This document shows positions 27,226-35,319 of a stretch of DNA of 36,837 nt, piece by piece. The notes below the pieces were generated by a model. It had not been told where the DNA came from. It saw only the letters and a list, made by a program, of their open reading frames with translations, and did no database searches. This DNA is from Thermoplasmata archaeon (GTDB lineage Archaea > Thermoplasmatota > Thermoplasmata > Lutacidiplasmatales > UBA184): NCBI GenBank assembly GCA_030037955.1, contig JASHPT010000110.1, positions 1 through 36,837 on the forward strand, read 5' to 3'. Numbering within the stretch: position 1 is the first letter of the stretch; the number at the start of each line of letters is the position of its first letter. Both the position numbers and the translations under genes were made by a program.

Positions 27226-27940
27226 TCGTGACCAGGGCGGCGGCTCGGGCCGCTGCCCCATCGAAGGCGGGGAACGGATCGCGACCCGGGCGCGTCCGAG
27301 GGGTTCGGATCGCGGCGGTGAGCCCTCGGAGCGTCCGTCCCAGCTCGTCCACGATGGGAATGTCTGCCGCGATGGACGTCCGCGATAGCGGGTTCAGGTC
27401 GATCGCGATGACTCGCTTCCCGATCCGACGCAACGCTTCGGTCCGATCTCCGTCCTCGAGGGGGACGAGCACCACATCCGCCTTGGCGATGCCGTTCCGG
27501 TCGACGAGCCGGCGATCCGAGGGGAGGCCGGGGATCCGGGCCGTGGGGCGGACACCACGTACGGTGGGGACGCCCGCTGCGCGGAGGCGAGCGGCGACCC
27601 GGGCCGCACGTCCGGGGGTCCGATGGAAGAGGTTGACTTCCACCGTCAGCGAAGGGAGGGCCCGCGCGAGTGCAGCAATCTCGGGAGCGGCCAGTGCGGC
27701 CACGTTGCCGTTCACGCTGATGGCGGGGGCACGGGCCCCCCGGAGCCAGCGCGCCGCGGCCCGGATCGCCCGGGAGGCCGAAGGAGACGTGCGCTCGCCG
27801 AGCAGGTAGTCGAAGGCCTCCGCACGTCCGTGCGCGATCAGCCCCTCGGGAACCACGATCCCGGACCGGAGCTCGTCCGCCAGTCGGGCCCGCGTGGCCA
27901 GGCTCTGATAGCGCGGATGCGACCGAGGGATTCGCGTCAT
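27134..27940 (-). CDS. 4-phosphopantoate--beta-alanine ligase (archaeal phosphopantothenate synthetase)
   Basis: IPRSHPRYQSLATRARLADELRSGIVVPEGLIAHGRAEAFDYLLGE, APAISVNGNVAALAAPEI, VDRNGIAKADVVLVPLEDGDRTEALRRIGKRVIAIDLNPLSRTSIAADIPIVDEL match archaeal PPS (COG1701-type). Confidence 0.9.
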   Translation of the reverse strand: MTRIPRSHPRYQSLATRARLADELRSGIVVPEGLIAHGRAEAFDYLLGERTSPSASRAIRAAARWLRGARAPAISVNGNVAALAAPEIAALARALPSLTVEVNLFHRTPGRAARVAARLRAAGVPTVRGVRPTARIPGLPSDRRLVDRNGIAKADVVLVPLEDGDRTEALRRIGKRVIAIDLNPLSRTSIAADIPIVDELGRTLRGLTAAIRTPRTRPGRDPFPAFDGAAARAAALVTISRRLARMAGRRRPRAGPVRRRRPPARPRP

Positions 27941-27962
27941 CCCGCGCCGGTGGACCGGGCGC

Positions 27963-28721
27963 TCACGCCGGGGGCGTGGTCGTCCCGTTCGGCTCTACGG
28001 TCCCGTTGGTCGCCGGCCGGGACGTGGGCGGAGACGCCGGAATGCCGAGGTGAGCCTCCAGGGCGCTCAGACGCTGCTCGAACGGGAGGAGTGCCTCCTC
28101 GAGGGTTTTGCCGACCACGAGCTTCAGGCTGTCCTCCAGGGCCAGAAGGTCACGGCCCAGGTCCGTGATCCGCCGAGCGTTCTCGTTCAGCAGGAGACGC
28201 GTCTGGGTGGCCACACGGTAGGTGTCGGCCACGTCCTTGAGGATCTGCTTCGAGCCGGTCGCGAACGTCTCGACCGACTCGCTGATCGGCTTCCACTTCC
28301 GGTCGAGGTTCTCGTTCATCGACGTGGTGAGGGTGCCGGTCATCTGCTGGACCGAGCTGTCGATGCCCCGCTGGAGCTGCTGGACGAGGCTCCCTTCCAG
28401 CGAGTCGAACCGTCCCCGGAAATCGTTCTCGACGGACGTCTCCAAGTCCTCGACGTGCGCCAGTCGATCCTCCAGCGCCTGGAACCGTGCGAGCAGGTTG
28501 GAGTAGGCAGCGCCGATCAGCGTGTTGACGTGGGCCTGCTCCTGCTCAAAGGCACGGAGCAGCAGATGGAGGACCCAGTGCTCCCGGCCTTTCGTCTCGG
28601 CCAGGGGGCCCCGGTCGAGCCGGTCCCTCTGGTCCCGATTCTCGAGAATCTGCTGAAGCTCCTTCAGCACCTCGGTACGAATCTGGGGTACCGGCGCAGC
28701 ACCCGCGGGACGGCCAGCCAT
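27963..28721 (-). CDS. Coiled-coil protein of unknown function
   Basis: Long helical heptad-like region (FQALEDRLAHVEDLETSVENDFRGRFDSLEGSLVQQLQRGIDSSVQQMTGTL...), no recognised catalytic motif. ATG at 28721 or 28724. Confidence 0.7.
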   Translation of the reverse strand: MAGRPAGAAPVPQIRTEVLKELQQILENRDQRDRLDRGPLAETKGREHWVLHLLLRAFEQEQAHVNTLIGAAYSNLLARFQALEDRLAHVEDLETSVENDFRGRFDSLEGSLVQQLQRGIDSSVQQMTGTLTTSMNENLDRKWKPISESVETFATGSKQILKDVADTYRVATQTRLLLNENARRITDLGRDLLALEDSLKLVVGKTLEEALLPFEQRLSALEAHLGIPASPPTSRPATNGTVEPNGTTTPPA

Positions 28722-28754
28722 CAACTCGCTGATGGACCGAGAGAGGGCAAAAAC

Positions 28755-28790
28755 CTTCGCTCCTCGGGGGGTTGAACCCCCGCCGAGGAG
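28755..28790 (-). terminator. Hairpin plus T-tract, possible transcription terminator downstream of the acyl-CoA dehydrogenase gene
   Basis: Minus strand CTCCTCGGcGGGGgttcaaCCCCCCGAGGAGcgaaggTTTTTg: about 12-bp stem with one bulged base, followed by a short T run. Confidence 0.5.
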
Positions 28791-28850
28791 AATTCGTTCC
28801 GGAGGCGCACCGGGGCCGTGCTGGGACGCCGCCGCGGAACTCGGGCCGGA

Positions 28851-30008
28851 TTAGTTCGCGTCGAATCCCTCCCCCAAGAGTTCCCGGGCCACGAGCAATC
28901 GTCGGATCTCGGACGTGCCGGCTCCGATCTCCAGGAGCTTCGCGTCCCGCGCCAGGCGCTCGAGCGGAAGGTCCCGCATGTAGCCATATCCGCCGAAGAT
29001 CTGGATCGCATCGAGGGCGACACGGGTCGAGGCCTCCGAGGCGTAGGTCAGTGCGGTGGCGCTGGCCCGGTGGCTGCGCTGGTCGCCCGACACCGCCGAG
29101 AGCGCCTGGTAGAGCAGGAGTCGGGACGCCTGCAGCTGGGCGTACATGTTGGCGATCTTCTCCTGGATCAGCTCGAACTGGCCGATCTTCTTGCCGAACT
29201 GCTCCCGTTGCCGCGCGTACTCGAGGGATCGGTCCAGGCACTCGGCCATGATGCCGACCGGGATCGCCGACAGGACCGCCCGCTCGACGTTGAGCCCGCT
29301 CATCATGACCGCAACGCCACGGTTCTCCTCGCCGACGCGCTGGTCCAGAGGGATCCGACAGTCCTGGAATGCGAGCTCCCCCGTCGGAGACCCTCGCATG
29401 CCCATTTTGTCGAGGCTCCGTGCGACGGAGAACCCGGGGGCATCCCGGGTCACCACGAAGGCACTGATCCCCTGGGCACCCTTCGTCGGCTGCGTCTTCG
29501 CATAGACGAGAAGCGTGTCCGCGACCGGACCGTTCGTGATGAACTGTTTGGAGCCATTGAGGATGTAGGAGTCCCCTTGACGCTCGGCCCGCGTACGCAG
29601 GGACACGGCGTCGGATCCCGACGCGGGCTCGGTCAATGCCAGGGCCCCCACCCGACGCCCGGCCACCAGGTCGGGGAGGAACTGCTGTCGCTGAGCCGGG
29701 GTGCCGTTGCGACAGAGGTTGTCGGCGCAGAGATTGGAATGAGCGCCGACGCTCAGGGCCAGGGCGGGGCTGGCCCGCGCGATCTCCTCCAGGATGATGG
29801 CCTGCGTCCGGTAGGTCTGGCCCAGGCCGTCGTACTCCGACGGGATCGTCGGTCCGAGAAACCCTTGCGTTCCCAGCCGGGTGAAGAGGTCCCGGGGAAA
29901 GTAGTCCTCCCGGTCCATCCGCTCGGCGACCGGCGCGAGCTCCTTCTGGACAAAGCGGCGTACGGCCGACTGAAGCTCGACCTCATCCGGCGAGAGGTCC
30001 AGGTCCAC
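28851..30008 (-). CDS. Acyl-CoA dehydrogenase
   Basis: VDLDLSPDEVELQSAVRRFVQKELAP, ALALTEPASGSDAVSLRTRAERQGDSYILNGSKQFITNG, IQIFGGYGYMRDLPLERLARDAKLLEIGAGTSEIRRLLVARELLG. GTG start inside the ORF-track frame 28851..30506. Confidence 0.94.
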   Translation of the reverse strand: MDLDLSPDEVELQSAVRRFVQKELAPVAERMDREDYFPRDLFTRLGTQGFLGPTIPSEYDGLGQTYRTQAIILEEIARASPALALSVGAHSNLCADNLCRNGTPAQRQQFLPDLVAGRRVGALALTEPASGSDAVSLRTRAERQGDSYILNGSKQFITNGPVADTLLVYAKTQPTKGAQGISAFVVTRDAPGFSVARSLDKMGMRGSPTGELAFQDCRIPLDQRVGEENRGVAVMMSGLNVERAVLSAIPVGIMAECLDRSLEYARQREQFGKKIGQFELIQEKIANMYAQLQASRLLLYQALSAVSGDQRSHRASATALTYASEASTRVALDAIQIFGGYGYMRDLPLERLARDAKLLEIGAGTSEIRRLLVARELLGEGFDAN

Positions 30009-30015
30009 GACGTCG

Positions 30016-31608
30016 CTAGGGGGTACGGGGGATAATGGTTGGCCCGCGCGCACCGGCGGCGGCCGCCCGGCGGGCTCCTTGGTGATACTTCCACCGGGGG
30101 GAGGGGCGCGGGAAGTCCGACCGGTAGTGGGCCCCGCGGCTCTCTTCGCGCGCCAGCGCGGCGTTCGCGATGAGGAGTGCGGTGAGCGCCGCGTTCGCGG
30201 AGGCGTTCGGCAGTGACGTCGCGTCCGGCGGGTCGGATCGGGACCGCCACTCCTCGAGACGCCCCACGGCATCCCGCAGACCGGTGCGGTCCCGTACGAT
30301 CCCCACGTCGTTCCACAGGATGGCGCCCACGTCGCGGAAGCACGCCAGCCGGTCATCCTTGCCCTGGCCGGCCGGCAGCGGGAGCGATTGCATTCGAGGC
30401 GCATCCCGCGGCCCCCCCGGCACCGGGCTCGCCAGCTGCCGGGCGACCCGCTCGCCGAACACGACCCCCTCGAGCAACGAGTTGCTGGCGAGGCGGTTGG
30501 CCCCATGCACCCCGGTCGACGCCACCTCGCCGCAGGCCCAGAGTCCCGGCAACGAGGTCCGGCCGTCGAGGTCGGTCGTCACGCCGCCGATCATGTAGTG
30601 CGCCATCGGGCTGACCGGAATGAGATCCCGGGAGGGGTCGAGGCCGTGATCCGCGAGGAAGCGGCAGATGCTCGGGAATCGGACGTACAGACGCTCCCGC
30701 GGGATCCGTGTCGCGTCCAGGTAGACGAACGGCTCGTCGGTCCGACGCATCTCCTGGTGGATCGCACGACTCACGACGTCACGCGTAGCGAGCTCCGCAT
30801 CGGGGTGGTAGCGGAGCAGGAATTGCTCGCCGGCGTGGTTCCGCAGCACGGCGCCTTCGCCGCGCAGGGCCTCGGTGATCAGAAAGCGCGGCGCTCCTTC
30901 CTTTGCGAAGACCGTGGGGTGGAACTGAATGAACTCCATGTCGGTCACGAGCGCCCCGGCTCGGAAGGCCAAGGCGACCCCCTCACCGGTCGCGGTCGCC
31001 GGGTTCGAACTCTGACGGTACAGGCTTCCGGTGCCGCCGGTCGCCAGCACCACCGGCCGTCCCGAGACCTCCTCGACCTGGGTTCCATCCTCCCGAGAGA
31101 GGACCGCCGTCACCGTGCCGTCGGGTCCCGGGCGCAGGGCGCGCAGGCGAGAACGTTCCCGGGCCTCGATGCCTGCCTCGAGGACGCGGGCGCGGAGCGT
31201 CTCCTCGATCTGGAGCCCCGTGGCATCGCCACCCGCATGGACGATCCGGGCGCGAGAGTGGCCTCCTTCGCGGCCGAGGGCGATGCGTCCCTCGATCGTG
31301 TCGAACGGAACGCCGTAGCGGACCAGGTCGGCGATCCGTCGGGGAGCCTCTGACGCGAGTACCTCGGCGGCATGACGGTCCGTGATTCCGGCTCCGGCCC
31401 GGATCGTGTCCTTGCTGTGCAGTTCCGTGGTATCGTCCGCGCCGAGCGCCGCGGCGATGCCGCCCTGGGCATACCGGGTGTTCGACTCGGCCAAGCCGCT
31501 CTTCGTGACGACGACCGGACGAAGGCCTTCCTCTCGGACCCGCAGCGCGACGTAGAGCCCCGCGATTCCGCTTCCGACGATGAGCGGGGACCCGGACTCT
31601 GGAGCCAT
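30016..31608 (-). CDS. nadB: L-aspartate oxidase
   Basis: IVGSGIAGLYVALRVREEG, VVTKSGLAESNTRYAQGGIAAALGADDT, MEFIQFHPTVF, HYMIGGVTTDLDGRTSLPGLWACGEVASTGVHGANRLASNSLLEGVVFGERVA. Confidence 0.95.
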   Translation of the reverse strand: MAPESGSPLIVGSGIAGLYVALRVREEGLRPVVVTKSGLAESNTRYAQGGIAAALGADDTTELHSKDTIRAGAGITDRHAAEVLASEAPRRIADLVRYGVPFDTIEGRIALGREGGHSRARIVHAGGDATGLQIEETLRARVLEAGIEARERSRLRALRPGPDGTVTAVLSREDGTQVEEVSGRPVVLATGGTGSLYRQSSNPATATGEGVALAFRAGALVTDMEFIQFHPTVFAKEGAPRFLITEALRGEGAVLRNHAGEQFLLRYHPDAELATRDVVSRAIHQEMRRTDEPFVYLDATRIPRERLYVRFPSICRFLADHGLDPSRDLIPVSPMAHYMIGGVTTDLDGRTSLPGLWACGEVASTGVHGANRLASNSLLEGVVFGERVARQLASPVPGGPRDAPRMQSLPLPAGQGKDDRLACFRDVGAILWNDVGIVRDRTGLRDAVGRLEEWRSRSDPPDATSLPNASANAALTALLIANAALAREESRGAHYRSDFPRPSPRWKYHQGARRAAAAGARGPTIIPRTP

Positions 31609-31615
31609 GCCTGCC

Positions 31616-32566
31616 CTACCGTCCGCTCGGAGGACGCACCCACCGAAAGATCGAGGCGGACGTGTCCTCCACGAAGCCCAGTTTCTCGTACAGCGAGCGC
31701 GCGGGCACGTTTCCGTCAGTTACCCAGAGGTGCGCCCGCGGGTAGCCGAGCGCGAGCAGTCCCCGAAGACACCGCAAGAGGAGCGCCTCGCCCAGACCCC
31801 TCCGCTTCACCTCGGGATCGACGGCGATGTCGAGGACGACTCCGGACCGAAGGGACTCTTGGCAGCCGATGGCAAAACCCAGCAGGCGGCCCCCGGGGTC
31901 GCGGGCGGCCGGGGAGGCTTCGTCGAGATACGTCCCGAACAGGCCCGCGAGCGCATTCTCCAGGACCTCTCGGTTCCCCTCCGGGGTGGCGGAAAGCAGC
32001 GTTTCATCCGGCGTCCCCCGGTAGGTTCGCCAATCCAGCGCCGTCAGCTGTTCCATCGGGACCTGTCGAACGGTCGTGAGTTCGACCCCCGAGGGCCACC
32101 GGGGCTCCGGGGGCGGATGCTCGGCGGACAGCGGGCGGGTCATGGAGTGCCGGAGGAGCGTCGAGAACCCGGCCTCGGCACCGAGCAGACGGCCCGCCAC
32201 CAGCTCGTCCGGCTGGGCCAGACCCGTGGACCCGATGTCGAGTCGACCGACCTGAGGGGCTAGGGCGTCCGTAAGCCGTCGGGCGAGCCGAGTGATGTCG
32301 GGAACGGCGGAGGAGCCTGCGAGGGCATGGAGATGTCCGTACCCGTGGCCCTCACGGACCCAGAGGATTGCCAGGGCGGAGGGTCGGGCTTTGTCCCCGG
32401 TGTACCACGCCGAGCCTGCCCCTTGCACGATGGAGTCGACCGTCTCGTCGACCCAGGCGGGGGGAAGGATCTCCCCCCGGGCCGCGAGGTCGTGACGAAT
32501 CGTTCCAACAACGTTCCACAGCTCATCCCGCGGAAGCTCGCGGGCAGGCCTGGGCTCGGTCGGCAT
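31616..32566 (-). CDS. GNAT family N-acetyltransferase, probably tandem with degenerate N-terminal domain
   Basis: C-terminal GNAT core VVLDIAVDPEVKRRGLGEALLLRCLRGLLALGYPRAHLWVTDGNVPARSLYEKLGFVEDTSASIFRW. Confidence 0.85.
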   Translation of the reverse strand: MPTEPRPARELPRDELWNVVGTIRHDLAARGEILPPAWVDETVDSIVQGAGSAWYTGDKARPSALAILWVREGHGYGHLHALAGSSAVPDITRLARRLTDALAPQVGRLDIGSTGLAQPDELVAGRLLGAEAGFSTLLRHSMTRPLSAEHPPPEPRWPSGVELTTVRQVPMEQLTALDWRTYRGTPDETLLSATPEGNREVLENALAGLFGTYLDEASPAARDPGGRLLGFAIGCQESLRSGVVLDIAVDPEVKRRGLGEALLLRCLRGLLALGYPRAHLWVTDGNVPARSLYEKLGFVEDTSASIFRWVRPPSGR

Positions 32567-32582
32567 TGCGGTCGCCGTATGC

Positions 32583-33470
32583 TCAGCCGGCCGCCGGACC
32601 TGCGAGATGGCGCTTCACGATGGCCGCCAGGTCCGGGGCGACCGACGCCTTCTCCGCCGGATTCGCGAGAGTGTCGGTCGAGTAGATTTCGTCGGTCACG
32701 GCCTTGATCCGTTCGAAGGCATCCCGCAGGAACAGGCCATGGGTGCACGCGGCCGTGATCGCCCCGACCTTGTGCCTCGCGAGGAGACGCGCCGCCTCGA
32801 CGATGGTGCCACCCGTCGAGATCACGTCGTCGACGATGACCACATGCTTGTCATCCAGCTCCATCGGTAGCTCCACCGGTAGCTGCAACTCGACATGCTC
32901 GCTGTCGATGCGATGCTTCTCGAGCGCCATCCAGGGCCGGTCGAGCAGCTGACCCATGCGACGGGCACGATCCGTGCCCCCCTTGTCGGGGGAGACCAGC
33001 AGGTCCACGGGCCGCTGGCGGAGCAGGCGTGCCATCGCCGGGATGCCGCTCGCCTCGTAGGCAGGTTTGGTGAACGCCTTGAGGGTGTCGGTCGAGTGGA
33101 GGTCCACGCTGACGACGGCGTCCGCCTCGAGCGCGATGTGCTGGGCGAGCGTCTGGGCGGTAGCGGGCTCGCCGGGGAAGAAGACCTTGTCCTGGCGCGC
33201 GTACCCAAAGTACGGAACCACGACGACGAGCCTGCGGGCGCCAGACTGCCGGACCGCATCCTCGAGAAAGAGAAGTTCGAGCAGGTCCTGGTCGCTGCGC
33301 GTGGATTGTACCAGGACCACGTCCTCGCCGGCCATCTGCCCTCCGATCCGAACGTAGAGCTCTCCGTCGGGAAACCGCTTCAGGAACGGCATCCCGAACG
33401 GCACGTTTCCAAGCTCCCGGGAGATCCGTTCCGCGAGGGGGGTGGACGCCGTGCCCGCTACGACGTACAT
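32583..33470 (-). CDS. prs: Ribose-phosphate pyrophosphokinase
   Basis: FPDGELYVRI, VVPYFGYARQDKVFFPGEPATAQTLAQHI, DVVSVDLHS-like DAVVSVDLHSTDTL, PRPP loop HVVIVDDVISTGGTI. Start at MYVVAGTAS (33470), internal to the ORF-track entry. Confidence 0.94.
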   Translation of the reverse strand: MYVVAGTASTPLAERISRELGNVPFGMPFLKRFPDGELYVRIGGQMAGEDVVLVQSTRSDQDLLELLFLEDAVRQSGARRLVVVVPYFGYARQDKVFFPGEPATAQTLAQHIALEADAVVSVDLHSTDTLKAFTKPAYEASGIPAMARLLRQRPVDLLVSPDKGGTDRARRMGQLLDRPWMALEKHRIDSEHVELQLPVELPMELDDKHVVIVDDVISTGGTIVEAARLLARHKVGAITAACTHGLFLRDAFERIKAVTDEIYSTDTLANPAEKASVAPDLAAIVKRHLAGPAAG

Positions 33471-33686
33471 CGATTCCGCCCCGGCGCGGTTCACCGAGAG
33501 CGAGGCAAAAGCGTTGTGGGGCCGACCCACGTCTGTGTCTCCGCCGAGCGCGCCGCCATGTCTCGCGGGCCGCACACGGAACTCGGACGCGCGTGCCCTG
33601 CCGGTGTGACCGCCGTCAAATGTCGAAGGCATTCTCGATGAGTACTAATACAGGAACCCGGCCCTCGCGCATCTTCAGGACCTACG

Positions 33687-34265
33687 ATGCTTCGAGCGAG
33701 TGCCAGATGTCCACGGATCTCCGGAACGCGACGACGATACGCCCACCGGCGCGGCGTCTCGGATATCGTCGCCGTCATCATGATGGTCGTCATCGTTGTC
33801 GTACTGGCGGCGGTGTTGTTCGTCATCATTCGGGGCTACACGGCGGGGACCGCTACAACACCCGGGCTGGGCACGGCCTTTGCCCTGGGGACCCCTCAGG
33901 AGTCCGTAGGCAAGACAGGAAGCATCGCCGCGTGCAGCGCCTCGCCATGCAACTTCTACAATCTCTCCGTCCAGGCCACTTCGCACACGCTCGAGCTGCA
34001 CGACATTGCGGTGGAGATCATCGCGGCCAACGGCAGTTTGGTTCTTCCACCGGGCGGAGTAGTAGTGGTCAACGCCACCAACCAGATCGTTGGTCAATCG
34101 ACCTGGGCCGGGACTTGGACCGTCGGCGGCTCCCTTCCCGTGACCTCCTCGTTCACGTTCGTGGTGTATACCTCCGGAGTCACACCGACGAGCCTCTCGG
34201 GTGAAACGCTCCGTTTTATCGGTGTCAGCGCGTACTCTGGGAACATCGAAGTGCACGTCTTCTAG
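33687..34265 (+). CDS. Archaeal type IV pilin/archaellin-like protein
   Basis: Class III signal peptide ...RRYAHRRG|VSDIVAVIMMVVIVVVLAAVLFVII followed by a low-charge beta-rich region. The cleavage position is inferred from FlaK/PibD-type rules. Confidence 0.85.
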   Translation: MLRASARCPRISGTRRRYAHRRGVSDIVAVIMMVVIVVVLAAVLFVIIRGYTAGTATTPGLGTAFALGTPQESVGKTGSIAACSASPCNFYNLSVQATSHTLELHDIAVEIIAANGSLVLPPGGVVVVNATNQIVGQSTWAGTWTVGGSLPVTSSFTFVVYTSGVTPTSLSGETLRFIGVSAYSGNIEVHVF

Positions 34266-34488
34266 GGCTCCGGCCGCCTCGGGCGCGGCAAACGCTGTCG
34301 CGGCTGGAGTTGGAGGGTGCCTCCAAGGCTTCTCCGACGCCGAGGTTACCGAGACAGGATCGCCTCCACGCGCCGTTCTAGCACGGGCCCCGGAGACCGG
34401 TTTTCGTGCCGGCCTCTCGAGAGAACGGATGCGTATTCATGCGTGTGTCGTAGTCGGAAACGGCGATTGCCGACACGACCGCCGCTGG

Positions 34489-34498
34489 ATTTAAATAG
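34489..34498 (+). promoter_or_regulatory. Putative TATA box for the second pilin gene
   Basis: CTGGATTTAAATAGGC in a GC-rich context, about 65 bp upstream of the ATG. A GGAGG SD-like element at 34543-34547 suggests a leadered transcript. Confidence 0.65.
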
Positions 34499-34557
34499 GC
34501 AACCCCGCCCCCTACGGCTTTCTTAGGGGAGTGCCACTCCTCGGAGGAAAAACGCGA

Positions 34558-35205
34558 ATGAACATTTGGGGCAAGAACGAACGAAGCTGGCGCCGGAAGA
34601 ACAGGCGCGCGGTGTCGCCGATTATCGCTACGATCCTACTCGTCGCGATTACCGTCGTACTGGCCGCGGTCCTGTACATTCTGATCAGCCAGTACACAAA
34701 GAGCGGCGGGTCCGTGACGATCGGAAGCGCACTGGCCATCGGGAGCTCGAACGACGGCACGGGAACGGTCAACTACTACAACATGACTGTTGAGTCCGCT
34801 GGGTCGACGCTGACCATGAGCTCGTTCATCTTCGAGATCAGGTCCCCCACCGGAGCCATCACTACCGTCGGTAGCACCGTCGCGGGCGTCGCGATTACCA
34901 AGCTGTACATTCAGCTGGTGAGCCCTACCCTCAGCTACGCCGCGACCTACTGCGTGGCCGCCGGCGAAGCAGCGCCCCCAGCGGGACCGGCCTGTCCGAC
35001 GACTGGCGGCGGCGTGGGTTGGAGCTACGGCTCGGGCTGCACCTCCCCGGCCTTCACTACGGCCTGCAGCTCGACCAGCACCATGACCACTCAATACACG
35101 TTCTCGGTTCAGGTTGGACCGACCACGGTGAGCTTGAGCGGCTACAGCCTGGTTGCGCTCGGTCAGGGATCGTTCTCGGGTACGACCAGCGGCACGATCA
35201 CGTAA
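34558..35205 (+). CDS. Archaeal type IV pilin-like protein
   Basis: MNIWGKNERSWRRKNRRAVSPIIATILLVAITVVLAAVLYILISQY contains the classic archaeal pilin N-terminal motif (RRAVSPIIATILLVAITVVLAAVLY). Confidence 0.92.
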   Translation: MNIWGKNERSWRRKNRRAVSPIIATILLVAITVVLAAVLYILISQYTKSGGSVTIGSALAIGSSNDGTGTVNYYNMTVESAGSTLTMSSFIFEIRSPTGAITTVGSTVAGVAITKLYIQLVSPTLSYAATYCVAAGEAAPPAGPACPTTGGGVGWSYGSGCTSPAFTTACSSTSTMTTQYTFSVQVGPTTVSLSGYSLVALGQGSFSGTTSGTIT

Positions 35206-35247
35206 TCGGGCTGTTCGAGGACCACGCTCGTCGAACCTTTTCCCTCC

Positions 35248-35277
35248 TTCCGGGGGACGGAATACCGTCCCCCGGGA
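35248..35277. repeat. Perfect intergenic inverted repeat between convergent genes
   Basis: TTCCGGGGGACGG-AATA-CCGTCCCCCGGGA: 11 perfect Watson-Crick pairs (35250-35260 with 35265-35275) with a 4-nt loop, extendable by a G-T and a T-A pair. Located between the pilin stop (35205) and the signal peptidase stop (35320). Confidence 0.85.
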
Positions 35278-35319
35278 GTTCGAATTTTGTTGGGCCCGCC
35301 TGGGTAGGGGCGCTGCCGT

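Noticed and set aside
28760-28790. Possible tRNA T-arm (GGGGGTTCAACCCCC on the minus strand)
   Set aside because: A 7-nt loop cannot be formed with a 5-bp stem, and no anticodon or D arm is found upstream. Better explained as a hairpin/terminator.
31000-31020. T-loop-like GGGTTCGAACTC
   Set aside because: Lies inside nadB coding sequence; flanking stem does not pair and no cloverleaf can be drawn.
34201-34494. 97-aa ORF between the two pilins
   Set aside because: Overlaps the end of the first pilin in another frame, has no motif, and ends in the promoter region of the second pilin.
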